From Plantago elongata (taxonomy: Eukaryota; Streptophyta; Magnoliopsida; Lamiales; Plantaginaceae), in assembly GCA_036897095.1 (NCBI GenBank), contig JAYMSP010000762.1, forward strand, positions 1-41,951: DNA of 41,951 nt. The letters are read 5' to 3'. The notes beneath the pieces were generated by a model. It worked only from the letters and a program-made list of their open reading frames with translations, was not told the origin of the DNA and searched no databases. A program made the position numbers and the translations under genes. Shown one piece after another: positions 1-11,988 of this stretch. Positions within the stretch are counted from its first letter, which is position 1; each line of letters opens with the position of its first letter.

Positions 1-52
<52 letters not shown>
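1..52. repeat. (TA)n microsatellite at the window edge
   Basis: The first 52 bases are an uninterrupted TA dinucleotide run (26 units). It probably continues beyond the window, so its true length is unknown. Confidence 0.97.
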
Positions 53-57
<5 letters not shown>

Positions 58-1297
58 CTTTCGTCCCTTCCACTCATAATCGATGTGGAATTTTGGGTAT
101 GACAATTCACCCACTTAAATTGTTGACGTCCTCCTCGAGCTTTTTTGGGGGTTGTCCCAGGACAACCATCTGTGCATTACTCTAGAGGTGGCCCTACGGG
201 CCCAAGAGGTGGCTCCCACCGTCCCATACAGTATAACACTTTGCCCCGCATGGTATTAGTTCTCGTAATTCCAAATAATCCCCCTCTGATACCATTTGTA
301 AAGACCCGACCACTAATGGGCCGAGACCCAACCCATTGGGCCGACAATGTTACATATGACTGTCCACCACTCGGTATGATATTGTCCGCTTTGTGCCGGA
401 GAACGCACGAGTTTATTTTTGGGTTTTTCCAAAATACCTTATATCATAAAAGAGTCGTGGTCTACATACATACCATTTGTCCCTTACACTCACAATCGAT
501 GTGGGATGTTTAGTATTACAATTCATAACTATAATATTCTTAATAATTATATTTTGTATACGAATAAGGCTTAATTTCCTCTACAGGTTCCCGTTTGTAG
601 TCCATGAGCATGTAGCCTCCCTTTAATATGCATATACTTTACCCTTTGTTTTATGGACTGACTAATAATAACACGATTACATCGTACTATAAATATTACT
701 ACGTTCTAAACTGTTAAATTCATTCATAATTCGATCTCAACCATTCCTTTATTATTAATGCGATAACACCATCACATCGTACTATAAATATTATTACGTT
801 CTAAACTGTTAAATTCATTCTTAATTCGATCTATACCATTCCTTTATTATTAATACGATTAGTAGTATGACTTTTACCAAGCTTTATCTTGCTACATTAG
901 TACTAATAATTGTTCCCCAATTCCAATATCCATATTATTGAATGTTGGTAACTCAGATAAATTATGTAGTACTTCCACTTTAATGCAGAAGAAAAATAAC
1001 AATTTCACGATGGAACAGATAAAATTATGTAGTACTAATGGATCCAAGAGAATGCAGATACAAATTCAAATCTTATCTTACAGTTAAAGCTTAGAGCAGC
1101 TCAAAAGGTAAAACTGGAAAATTTCCATTTCCAATTTACATAACAATATGATCTTTCCCGTGAAACACAACTAGGGAGCTTATTTGGTTCGTAACACAAA
1201 ATCACCAAAAAAAATAAAATGGATAAAGTACAAATATCCTTCGCAATTATTTTATTTCGTCAACGTCCAAAAATACAAGGAGAAGATGATATGTTGA
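53..1297. other. Intergenic region downstream of ATP gamma, with repeats
   Basis: No credible gene is present. The stretch at about 56-112 recurs in diverged form at about 474-528; both carry a 'cactca(t/c)aatcgatgtgg' core. Between them lies a GC-richer block (about 130-415) containing 'aagacccgaccactaatggg', which looks like a dispersed plant repeat. A 95-bp tandem duplication follows at 670-859. The part nearest 1297 should hold the 3' UTR and polyadenylation signals of the minus-strand ATP gamma gene, but I cannot place the cleavage site. Confidence 0.6.
670..859. repeat. Two-copy 95-bp tandem repeat
   Basis: Copies at 670-764 and 765-859 are nearly identical and sit head to tail. Each contains 'atcgtactataaatatta', 'acgttctaaactgttaaatt' and 'ccattcctttattattaat'. 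A more diverged relative lies at about 6990-7080 with the same order of blocks, so this is probably a dispersed family and not a purely local duplication. Confidence 0.85.
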
Positions 1298-4200
1298 TCA
1301 GCCCTCCAATGCTGATGCTCCAGAGATAATCTCAATCAGTTCAGTAGTGATAGATGCTTGACGGGTTCTGATATCATCAAAGAAAGAGATGAAATACGTT
1401 AGGACATGGGATTATATATAATAAATAAAAGCATACAGTTAAACAAGTCCTTATAAGAAAAATAAGGAACAACCTACACTAAACACTCCGTAGTAAAAAA
1501 AGAAGTAAACAAGTCCTTATAAGTAAAAGTCCCTTTGAAAATTTTCCGTCATGTATCTCGTTCATGTTCAAAGAAGTATGAGGTGTATATAGGATTCGTT
1601 TCCTTCCTAAAGACCCGCCAAGAAGAAAAAAAATCCTAGACACACAATCTTAATAACTTCTAATAGATCTTCCAAAACAAAATAGCATATACAACTTTGA
1701 TTCTCCTCAGAATCTTTGTTACCGATGACAGCTTAAAGTCTATTTTTGCTTACACTATTATGTTATGATTAGGATAACCAATGAAGGAAAGAAATAGGAG
1801 ATTAGGAGAATATTAGAATAATACTATGCCCTCACAAATTCCAGCATGTTCATGTTTCTAATAATACTCGCTGATAGATGTTTTTACACTAAGATCATAG
1901 ATTCTAACCCAACTTGATAAATTGCTAGATTTTCCCTGTGATAGAGCACCATGAAGGATTATTTCACAGCTAAGAAAGTAATGATTGCTAAATCTGACAA
2001 TGCAAAACTTGAGAATTGCAGGATACCTATTATAAAAGATTGTGAGACGGTCAAGCATTTCTCCTGCATTTTTGCTAGAGCTTTCCATAGCAGACATTCT
2101 AGCTCCCTGCTCACTACAGGCATTTTCCAACATTGCATTGAACATTACCTGAACACCATGAAAGATTGTCAAATTAGGGGTACACAATCCTTTTTTGCCA
2201 GGCGTAACATGAAGCTGTCCACAGCCACTGCCCTTAAGGAGTGCATTGGATATATAACAAACACTATGATATTGAATCAAGATGTAATGTGAAACCTACA
2301 CATGAAAACTGAAACTCGGATAGATTCTGGAGTATTTCTAACTTTGAGTCGCCACCTTCAATTTCGTATGAATCCAATTCTCCTAGTTTACCCCCAGCTT
2401 CAGATTCTCTCTCAACAATCTATAGCAGCATCGTATCAAATTAAGATTCTCGTTTATAGCACAAAAGTAACAAAATTGATACATCAGGAAGATGCAGTGA
2501 ATGACCTCCGGAGACAACACCGTTGACGTGGTTGGAACAAATGATACGACTGATTCAAATTTGTTAAAGACAATTCTCAATGCGTCGTACTCCACATTCT
2601 TCAAGATGTCATCTGCCAGCACTGCAACCTGATACAAAGCAATAGAACTCCAAATCAGATACAAAGGAAATACCTGCAGGATAAGTGGAAAGGGAACTGA
2701 TCGAAATCATATAGCTATTCAAACACACATAACTTTTTGTTATGATTTCAGTGTTAACTGCCAAGCAGGAAACCCACTTTTGAGGCCAGGGTTCAGTGGA
2801 ACATACGGGAAAAGGTATTTCATTGATTTTTTTACAAAAAAATAAGCCTGAAAAGATTACCTGAGTGTAGTTCAAAGGATTTTTCTGCAACTCGGTTACA
2901 GAGAGCTCTATGTTTTTCTTTGAGTCACGGATGAGCTGAGCCTTTGCCTTTTCTCCCACAATGACATACTTACACTCCTTATCAGGGCCTGTCATAGTTA
3001 ATGAACCAAATGCTTAAGAATAAGAGGAAACAATAAGAAAACAAACACACATCTAAATAACGCCATTGGCGAAGTGGCTATGCACCTGAATTCAGCTTGT
3101 AGAGAGCTCTGCTTATCTTCACAGAAGTTGAATTGATTCCACCACAAAGACCTTTGTCTGCAGAGATAGTGACAATGACATTCTTCTTGACATCGACACC
3201 TGATGATTGGAAAAACAGCGGAGATGAGAAAAATGGAAATAAGAAACCACCAAGAACTATATGCATGAAACAATATCCAGAGCCACGTCGCCAAGCCAGA
3301 AATAGCACCTCTGGAAGAGACTACAGAAGGAATACACGCTTTATTGAACTACTTTACTGGCAAGTTATCATTGTGATGCAGTAGCAGGAAAACATCCTCC
3401 ACCAAACAGATATGCACGCTTATGCTAAAGAAATGCATACAAAAAGCAGATCCCTATCTCCCCAGAACCACTGATGTTGTATTTCCTTTTGTTCAAAAGA
3501 ATCAAGTATTGTGAGAGCTTGTTCGTGAAATATTGGGTGGCTGAGAAATATAGGTTGTTAACTTCACATAATCTAGTGACGAAATATGCCTAGTGCAAAG
3601 CCTTTGAGGTTGGTATGATGCCTTCTAACCACATATATGCAATGCATGACCTTAAAGTGCTTGCTGAGAAATAAGACTTGGGCGATGAACAATGGGAAGT
3701 GGATGAGAAGAAGCAATACTTCTGAATTAGTACATTGGGGTAATTATCAACCTTTTCAATAGTTCTATCACCGGGCCTAAAACATAAGGCTTTCACAGGC
3801 CATCACCACCCCTGAATCCTGATTAATCAAAAAATCTTCAGTTTTGTACTTTACTTAATATCTCCAACACTCCAAAGTGCCTCTCATAAGTGCTAAAATT
3901 TCCAGTTGTATTCCCTTCCATTCTATATGGAGTCATCGGTTTAATTGTGACTTCGAGCAAAGAAACAAAGCTAACAATCAACTCACCACGATGGCTATTA
4001 TATATGTTATGTACTGAAAGTTCCAGGAATTGTCCCATCCTTCCAAACAGTCATTGCCTTGATTCCACGGTGAAAGGAAACGATCAATAATAAAATGAAC
4101 TACTATGATCCTAATAATGGCAATTGATTTCCTCTTAGCTCTTAACACATGCAGGAACAGGACATGGTGAATGTGGTAACCACCAGTGGACATGTAAATA

Positions 4201-5722
4201 AAAAGACTGCAGAGCCAAGAAAGCTTCAACTCTTATATAGTACACTATTAACAGGAAGATTTAGAACTGCCACGAATGACTGACTAAATCAGTGATAAAA
4301 TTTGGCCTGCGTGTTACTGAAAACAGCTCCAAAAGATGGAGGGCAGGAATGGAAAACAGACAAAAACGTGACACTTAGGATCAAAATTAAGATCACTTAT
4401 ATAGGACGGGAGTGTCATCACATAATTTAGAACTTACTTGGCATGTCACCAAGAAGAGCAGTGAAGGGCTGCCACAAGCCACGTGAATTTTCAGCTTTAG
4501 TCTGGATAGCTCGGAGCTTTGAGGCTGCAACCATCTTCATAGCCTTTGTGATTTTCTGAATATTCTTAACACTCTTCATACGATTGCGGACTGCAAGTTT
4601 TTATCATTATCATTAAACTTCTAAAAGTGTAATAAAATGCACAAGAAACTCTACTGAGCCTCTAAATATAATTTAAAAAGAAACACTACTAGAGAAAGAG
4701 CATACCAATCTGAGTTGAAATAGAACGAACTCCCAATACAGCCTGCTCACTGTCATTATAAGTTAACAAGCTCAGAAATAAAGAAGCATAAGGTTTACAA
4801 TGCATGCATTTACCTCACTCTCAGCCATACATTCCATAAAACATTTACAGGACAAGTCAATAGAAAGTAATACCACTAGAACAGAACTTAAACAAACAAT
4901 TGGAGTCCCATTTCTCAATTAACATATAATCGTAGCAGCATAGTATTTGATCATTAATAAATGTTTAACACCCATTCTCCAAGCACAAAATCAACAAATT
5001 AACGACGATATAAGGAAGTAGTAACACGTTTTCTGCAATTACAGGCATACTTCCGCTGAGAGCACTGTAGCTGCATAGCTTCATTATAAGCTAACAAAAC
5101 GTAGAAATAGAGAAGCAAAACAATAATGCTCAGACACAACCTTTACAGAAACCAATACCAATTGAACAGAACTTAGACAGACAATTGGACCCCCACTTCT
5201 CAATTAACACAAAGCCCTCACGTATTCAGTTATCTATACAAGTACAACACGCATCAAATCCACAAATGAACGATAAGACAAGGTAGACGTAACTCATTCT
5301 CTCCTATAGTTCATGGCAGCTCACATAGAAAATCAGATTTGTCCATCCACTAACTATCAAAACATAAAATCAACTTCTCGTTTAATCCGCATAATTAGTA
5401 TCACATTATCTCCCATAGTCCATGGCAGCTCACATAGAAATTCAGATTTGTCTATCCACAAACTATCAAAACATAAAATCGACTTCTCGTTCAATCCGCA
5501 TAGTTAGTAACAAGGACATCAGATAATTAATCAACCAAAACTCGAGCAAAACAATAAGAATGCTAGTATCATTATTTCAAGCGAACGCGAAATCAGAGGT
5601 TAGCAGAAAAGAGAAGAGGTAGATAAATCGTACTCTGGTTGTACGGAGCGTAGAGGATTGATCGGAGAAAGGAGAGGGGCGGCAATCCGCCTCCCCTCAC
5701 GCCTGAGAGCCACCATCGCCAT
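1298..5722 (-). CDS. ATP3: ATP synthase subunit gamma, mitochondrial
   Basis: This encodes the gamma (central stalk) subunit of mitochondrial F1Fo-ATP synthase, which turns inside the alpha3beta3 head and couples proton flow to ATP synthesis in the matrix. Nine exons on the minus strand: 5722-5634, 4749-4706, 4590-4438, 3199-3086, 2988-2861, 2628-2506, 2419-2300, 2148-2027 and 1367-1298. They sum to 963 nt, giving 320 aa, with GT/AG at all borders. The N-terminus ([12 protein letters not shown]...) is Arg-rich and lacks acidic residues up to Asp30, as expected for a matrix presequence of about 40 residues. The conserved N-terminal helix ([20 protein letters not shown]) is at 46-65. The C-terminal signature [14 protein letters not shown] (304-317) fits the gamma-subunit pattern. 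The chloroplast-type redox Cys insertion is absent, which points to the mitochondrial form. The start is the first ATG of exon 1, followed two codons later by a second in-frame ATG. Confidence 0.96.
4753..5517. repeat. Duplicated modules inside ATP gamma intron 1
   Basis: Intron 1 (4750-5633) is built partly from repeats. A 109-bp tandem duplication occupies about 5300-5517; both copies contain 'catggcagctcacatagaaa' (5312 and 5421) and 'ctatcaaaacataaaatc'. A second, diverged pair joins about 4753-4930 with about 5080-5215. Its shared blocks are 'cattataag(t/c)taacaa', 'agaa(a)gcata/gcaaaa', 'gaacagaactta(a/g)ac' and 'cttctcaattaacaca'-like sequence. The first member of that pair starts directly at the exon 2 acceptor. 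Confidence 0.75.
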
Positions 5723-6531
5723 TGTTGATCGGTGTAGATCGGAGGAGAAGATTTGTTCAGGTTGGGAAAGAGGAATGAAGTCAAGTGACTGAATTTGTTC
5801 TAACCTAGCTCACATAATATTAGGGGTCCAGTCGCGAATTAGTAATTTTCAGTTTTACTACATTGCGAATTAAGATGTACATAATTCATCATGAGGATAA
5901 AGTGACTAATGCGGTGTCTATTTAGCAATGGATTATCTCTTATAAATTTAAATGTTCACTAAAACATTGAAATGTGTCATAGGTATACATAGGGAATTAA
6001 TGTAATTTTTTAGTTATACGTTATGGTTATATTTAACAACGTTATTTATATCCTACAAAAGATCGGACTAGTAATGTATATAATAATTGAATCTTTAATG
6101 TAGATGCACATACTTTTAGTGTGGCAGCCATATTTTAGTCGATCTAGATACTACGTGAAAAACATAAGTTAAATAATTAGACAATTTTCTACATGATGAA
6201 GGAGCTACACAACAAGTATTAAATAAAAATTTGATCAGGCAGAGGAGCAAAGTATTTATTTGGAACCTTGAGAATGCCCGCGGAGCCCTTGCTAGTCTTT
6301 TTCCCCTATGTTGGGTTTTGACAATATTTTTAATCAATTCTATAATGGGTATCGTTCCATCAACTTTGTCTCCTAAAATAATTTGCTTTTTCCTAATTAC
6401 GGTAAGTACTTGTGTTTTGTTTGTTGTTCTTTGTAAGTATTTTTTCTCGGTAATAAAATAGTAACTAACTAAAGTGAATATATTCTGACCAGTTATACAA
6501 TAAAGTAAAATAAATAAAATTTATCAACAAA

Positions 6532-6712
6532 TATTCTACTTTCTCCATTATGATGAGAGTCTCTCGCTTCATTTCACTAGTGTCTTTTTTAATATTCTAC
6601 TTTCTCCGTTATAGTGAGAGTCTCTCGCTTCATTTCATTAGTGTCTTTTTTAATATCTACTTTCTTCGTTATGGTGAGAGTCTCTCAGCTTCATTTCATT
6701 AGTGTCTTAAAA
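6532..6712. repeat. Three-copy 61-bp tandem repeat
   Basis: Units start at about 6532, 6593 and 6654. Each runs from 'tattctactttctcc(a/g)tta' through 'gagagtctctcgcttcattt' to 'agtgtctttttt'. The third copy is the most diverged: 'tatctac', and 'ctctcagcttc' in place of 'ctctcgcttc'. Confidence 0.9.
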
Positions 6713-7301
6713 AAGATGGTAGTTTCACTTTTTTGTGCTGAGATAAATAAGTAAATAGTATCAGTAACAATGATTGAAAAGAAAAATGGTATCATCATCT
6801 AAACTAGCTTACATGTTCATTGGTAGCAGATGGCATGGTAGTTGATACTTAATAGGTTAGTCGCTTATGTTGGACGTGTTTTTTTTTTATATTAACGAGA
6901 TGATAAGTTAAGATTTTATTCTTTTAACTTAAAATCACTTTTAGTTTCATGAATATGGTAAAAATGGTACCACTGCATTGTACTATTGTTAGTACTACGA
7001 TCTAAAATATTAGATCAACCTAAGATTGAATCTCAACCCATCTTTTTTTATTAATGTGATAAGGCATCACACTGTCGCATAATAACATAGTGCGGCGTCG
7101 CACTATATTAAAATATCTTACTAGGTTTATTTACTTACACCTCCCTTATATTTTTATCTTAACAAAGTATACACAAAACAATTCAAAAGCAACCCAACAA
7201 TAGTCAAAATTTCACAAAACACTCCATTTTAAATTTAAAAAAAAAAATTTAAAAAGGAGGACGAGACCGGAGCTCTGGTGCTTACCGAAGCTTCGGCGAT
7301 T

Positions 7302-7404
7302 GAGCTTCCAACCATGGAAGCTCAGTCGAGAGCTTCCAACCATGGGCCTCGATGGTGAAAGCTCGATCGAGCTTCCAGTCCATGGAAGCTCAATCGAGCT
7401 TCCA
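7302..7404. repeat. Cluster of short palindromes built on GAGCTTCCA / TGGAAGCTC
   Basis: The 9-mer GAGCTTCCA occurs at 7302-7310, about 7330-7338, 7369-7377 and about 7396-7404. Its reverse complement TGGAAGCTC follows the first and third copies after short spacers, forming hairpins at 7302-7323 and 7369-7391. The block is much more GC-rich than its surroundings. Confidence 0.8.
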
Positions 7405-7698
7405 GATCTGGCGGTGGAGTGGTGGAGGTGGCGGTGTTGAATTAATTAGGAGGGATGGCCTTATAAATTTTCATAATTTGTATATTAAAAATTGTTTCAA
7501 CTATTAAAATTGATTATAAATTAATTTTAAAATGTTAGATTGTGAAATTTGTCATGTTTTTAAAGGTGCACCGTGAACATGATAAATGCACAAATTACCT
7601 TACATTGATATATCAAATTTAGAATAATAAGCAGATGCTAACCCTACCGGCGGATTTCTTCAAGAATACTTCCGGCAACCTCATCTCCTCTCCTGCTC

Positions 7699-8190
7699 AT
7701 GCCTCCTTCTCCCCCCTCCTCTACTAGAAATCAGAAACGTGCTCGCCAGGACAATTGTGAACCACCAGGGATGGATACAAAGTTTGCAACGGACCTGGAC
7801 ATGGATATGAATGGTAAACCTACCTACGCCCAAACCCTATATAGCGGCGTAAAAAACAGGACGTGTTTAATGATAACTCTCGACCTCTGGATGACTTAAC
7901 GTCAGAGGAACAACAAAGCATAACTGTACTTGAACCTACTGCAGATATCCCTTCACACATATAACTATTGAAAAGGACCTCCGGGACTCTTAGATCAATC
8001 AATGGAAATAGAACTGCTATTGAAACTGAAAGTGCTGGGGATGGATCAACAAGGGGACCTCGTGTATTGGGGACCAGCAGGAATGGTGGTGCAACAGGGG
8101 GCTCTGGATCAAGAAGTCAAACTGGATGAGCAGGATCCGACAGGAACAAATGCGCACCATGTGGAGTATCAAATTGATAGAACTGGACCA
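7699..8190 (+). pseudogene. LINE ORF1 (gag-like) remnant, internally deleted
   Basis: The frame from 7699 (MPPSPPSSTRNQKRARQD...) reads on to GKPTYAQTLYSG before losing frame near 7850-7900. This is typical of the basic, proline-rich start of plant LINE ORF1. A Gly/Ser/Arg-rich stretch (TRGPRVLGTSRNGG) can be read at about 8049-8090, as expected near an ORF1 C-terminus. The nucleic-acid-binding middle (DUF4283 and CCHC knuckle in intact elements) is not visible. Less than 0.8 kb separates the ORF1 start from the endonuclease, so an internal deletion is likely. Confidence 0.6.
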
Positions 8191-8428
8191 GGAGGTAATG
8201 CAGATCATAGACACTCCCATAATGTTCTGGAACTACATAGTAGAAGTACATTACCGGGAGAGGATGGACAACGAACAACAATTCTGCATTCGTGTGACAG
8301 TGGAAGAGGAGGATCGGGATATTCTGTACCAGGATCTTCTAAATCTACTACTCCAATTGATCACCCTATGGATGGGGGAACCATTTGTTAATTTGGTTCA
8401 CCTTTCTGATTATCTATTTAGTTTACCA

Positions 8429-9125
8429 ATGCGGATTTTATCATGGAATTGTCAAGGGGCTGGTAGTCCCGAATTTGCTACCAATTTTCGTGAGATGATA
8501 AGGGAACATAAACCTCACGTTGTTTTTGTTTTGGAAACTCGTGTTTTCCCTCTTCACGCTAATATGATCCTTGCCACCCTGGGGTTCACAGACTGGGAGA
8601 GAGCCCCGACGGATGGATTGAATGGAGGCATCTGGTTATTGGAACTCGGAGGAAACGAATGTGGATATAGTGGAAATTGGAGATCAAGCTATCCATGCTC
8701 TTATTAGCCGTAGGGAGCAGCTAGCCTAGCTGGATGATTTCTGGTGTGTATGCTCAACCTCAACAAGAGGACAAGGATCGGGTTTTTGAGAGTCCAGAAA
8801 TGCTTGGTAGAAGCTCGGATAGATCGTGGCTTGTTACCGGCGACTTCAATGAGCTAAGGTTCACACATGAAAAGCTTGGTGGGAATGTTGCTTCGGTTAG
8901 ACGATGTCGTGCTTTCAACAATTGGATCGAACATTGTGAGCTACAAGACTTAGGATTCCATGGGCCCAAGTTCACATGGGATAACCACCAAGACGGGGAT
9001 GCTAATATTAAGGAGCAGATAAACTGATCTCTTGCAAACGACAAGTGGTGCAATATGTTTCCGAACAATGCAGTGTTGCATATTCCTAAAACCCACTCCG
9101 ACCATCACCCGGTAATGACTTGTTG
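8429..9125 (+). pseudogene. LINE APE-type endonuclease remnant
   Basis: The domain starts at 8429 with MRILSWNCQGAG. It keeps the family's metal-binding Glu (VVFVLETRV), GDFNE (near 8839) and the terminal SDHHPV (near 9100). Reading needs at least two frame changes, around 8635-8730, and meets in-frame stops. One stop, at 9025-9027, stands where an Arg codon (CGA) is expected in the usual 'D-R-S-L-A-N' context, consistent with C-to-T decay of a methylated CpG. Confidence 0.85.
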
Positions 9126-9718
9126 CTTTGGGGTCGAGGAAAAGAGGAGAACTAGACCATTCCGATTTGAGAAAGCTTGGTTAAGTCATAGTGACTGCAG
9201 GCCTTTAATTTGAGAATATCTGGAAGAATGAATCGGAAGTCATGGCGGTTGTGGCCCAAGTCCCGGAGGTTATTGGTCCGTGGAATAAGAAAACTTTTGG
9301 AACATATTTCATAAGAAGAGACAATTGATTAGCAGGTTAGATGGAATTCAAAAATCATTGTCCCATCACTTAAGTTCGTTCCTGGCTAATTTGGAGAAGA
9401 CCTTGATAAGAGAATACAACACAGTCCTCAAGCAAGAAGAGATTTATTGGTTTCAAATATCTTGACTCAAGTGGATTGCGGAGGGAGACTCGAATACAAT
9501 TTTCTTTCCACCAATCGAAGATGGCGCGCAGACGAGTTAATAAGATTTCCATGCTTGAGATTGATGGTGAATAGTCGGATGATCAGGATCGGCTTCGTGC
9601 ACACGGCAGGGCTCATTTCTCCAATATTTTTGCCCCTGAATTCCCAGCTCGTCGAAGAAATGTTGCGCTACCCATCTCACAATTCCAGGCCAGACTCACG
9701 GATGATGAGTTCCAGTCA

Positions 9719-10985
9719 CTAGATGCTCAGTTTTCACGCAAAGAAATAAAAGACGCAGTTTGGGCTTCGGACCCTACAAAGGCACCCGGTCCGGATGGTC
9801 TACAAGCTTTCTTCTACCAAAATTGTTGGGACATTGTGGGAGATTCAGTCGTAGATTTCATCCAGAAGGCAGCTAGCAGTGGACGATTCGATTCACATAT
9901 GTGCTGCGCGTGTGTATGCCTGATACCCAAAGGGCCTTCCCCATCTACTATGTCAGAATATCGGTCAATATCTTTATGCAATGTCTTGTATAAGTTCATT
10001 ACCAAATGTTTAACTATGCGGATGCAAGATATGATGCCGGACCTTATTTCCCTCTGCCAGTCCAGCTTTATTCGGGGTAGGAGCACACATGATAATGTAT
10101 TTGTGATGCAGGAAATACTACACTCATTGAGATCGAAGAAGAAGAACAAAACGGGGAGTATGGTTATGAAATTAGACCTTGAGAAGGCCTATGATTGCAT
10201 TAGTTGGCAGTTCCTAAGAGACACTATTGTAGCATTTAACTTTCCAGGAAACATTATTGAACTCATAATGTTCTGTGTCACATATGCCAAATCCCAAATC
10301 TTATGGAATGGTGAACCACCGGAGGAAATAGTTCATACTTGTGGATTACGTCAAGGTGACCCATTATCACCATATCTATTTGTTTTGTGTGTTGGGAGAT
10401 TGTCTTACTTAATCAAAGAACAAGTCGCAAGGAAACGGTGGAATCCTATCACTCCATGTAGAGGTGGACCGGCCTTTTCTCACATCTTTTTTTCCGGATG
10501 ATTTGATCCTTATGAGCCGCGCAAATTTAAAGAATGCTAGAGTGATTAAGAGGGTTATCGATACATTCTGCAAAAGCTCGTGTTTGAACCTTAATGTGGA
10601 TAAGTCCAAGGTCTTCTTCTCTAAGTCCAGGGGAGTGAATTTGAAAAGATCGATTACTGATACTCTTGGCTTTGGACAAACTGGAAACCTGGGGACATAT
10701 CTCGGAGTCTACTTGAGGCACGGACGAGTAAGCAGAGCTGATGCTGGCAGACTGGTCAACAAAGTGGCTGCCCATTACGCGGGATGGAAGAAAAAGTCTT
10801 TGATCACTGCCGGAAGATCGACCTTAATCCAGTCTGTGAGACCACGACAATCCCTTTGCATGACATGCAAGCCGGGTGGCTTCCTGAACATATTTGTGAC
10901 AAACTGGACAAACTCAATCGAGATTTTCTTTGGTCCAATGACATCTCACAATGAAAGACACATCTTATGGGGTGGCAGAAGGTAG
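9719..10985 (+). pseudogene. LINE reverse transcriptase remnant
   Basis: The RT fingers begin near 9785 (KAPGPDGLQAFFYQ), and the open frame runs to 10503. Motif A is visible as KLDLEKAYDCISW, and motif B as LRQGDPLSPYLF. At about 10487-10500 the T run has changed length, so the catalytic motif continues in another frame. There it reads FPDDLILMS, where active elements usually have F-A-D-D. The thumb region follows (CLNLNVDKSKVFFS, LGTYLGV, GWKKKSLITAGR). The frameshift falls exactly at the active site, so this copy cannot make a working polymerase. Confidence 0.93.
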
Positions 10986-11044
10986 TACAACCCAAGGCGG
11001 AAGGAGGACTGGGGATTCGGTAAGCACGGACAAACAGTGAGGCG

Positions 11045-11892
11045 ATGCTTTCGAAAATTGTTTGGATGACGGCTTCTCAAGATAAATCAATTTGGATGGA
11101 TCTGGTGTCTAAAAAGTATCTTAAAGGCAGGAGCATTCTTCACTATACGTCCAAACCCGGGGACAACCCGATGTGGAAGGGGGTTATTAGATGTGCTCAG
11201 AAACTTAATAAGAATTTCAGGTGGCGTATTGGAAACGGGGCATCAATCAGCTTCTGGCTATACATATGGTACAAAGATGCGGGTTTGTTTGAGAGAATGA
11301 CCTGGATTGATAAAAGGGACTATGAAATCTCCCTCTACAGGGTGTTCTTGAGTGATGGATCGTGGAATTTCTCCTGCCTCCGAACACCGATACCAGCAGC
11401 ACTCAAACATGAGCTAGAGGAATCTAATTGCAGCGCACGAATGAGGAAGATCGACTACTGTGGAATTGTACTGCATCTGGTAAATTCACTTGCCAATCGG
11501 CATATCAGATACTCCACATGCAAAACCATCCGGTGAACACAACAAATAGAGACTGGAAAAGGTTATGGAAGTCGAAACTCTCTAACAAACTGAAACACTT
11601 TTTGTGGTTAGCTAGCCAAGACCGTTTGCTAACTAATTCTCTCCATTACAAGAGAAACATGACGACTGACCCGGCCTGTTGTCAGTGTCTCTGTTCGGTA
11701 GAGGATACGCTTCATATTCTGCGGAATTGCTCTGTAGCTCGTAGCATATGGGCGGAGGTATTGCCTTCACATGAACTGTCCAAGTTCGATAATTGCCTGG
11801 ATTCGAATTGGTTGAAGGACAACTTGGCTGCTGGGCGTGATCATCAGCTCGGAATGGACATTGCTTGGCCTGCTGTTTTCACAGCAATCTGA
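11045..11892 (+). pseudogene. LINE C-terminal zf-RVT region remnant
   Basis: Two overlapping frames (11045-11536 and 11428-11892) together cover the region between reverse transcriptase and RNase H. The first holds KYLKGRSILHYTSKPGDNP and WRIGNGASISFW, common in plant LINE proteins. The second holds the zf-RVT core (LWKSKLSNKLKHFLWLA ... DPACCQCLCSVEDTLHILRNC). One frameshift near 11430-11450 joins them. Stops at about 11890 and 11908 separate this part from the RNase H domain. Confidence 0.85.
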
Positions 11893-11988
11893 TGGACTCT
11901 GTGGAAATAACGAAATGCTAAAATCTTCAAAGGCAAATCGGAATAAAAGCAACGGATTATTTTCCAAATTAAGCAGCTTAGATGTGAC

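Larger units (their letters stand above)
5723..7634. other. Intergenic region and ATP gamma promoter
   Basis: The first few hundred bases should hold the 5' UTR and minus-strand promoter of ATP gamma; I could not assign a TATA box with confidence. No gene-like frame is present. The frame on + at about 6231-6461 has no initiator or domain I recognise. Repeats stand out: three 61-bp units at 6532-6712, a diverged relative of the 95-bp repeat at about 6990-7080, and palindromic 'gagcttcca' units at 7302-7404. The LINE begins close to the right edge. Confidence 0.6.

Noticed and set aside
145..513. Open frame on + in the left repeat region
   Set aside because: It does not begin with ATG, lies within repeat-like sequence and has no protein-like features.
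1858..2292. Overlapping frames on both strands around 2000-2290
   Set aside because: The minus-strand frame contains ATP gamma exon 8 plus intron translation. The plus-strand frame is its mirror image.
1298..5722. Chloroplast ATP synthase gamma
   Set aside because: The redox-regulatory cysteine insertion is missing, and the presequence and core match the mitochondrial subunit.
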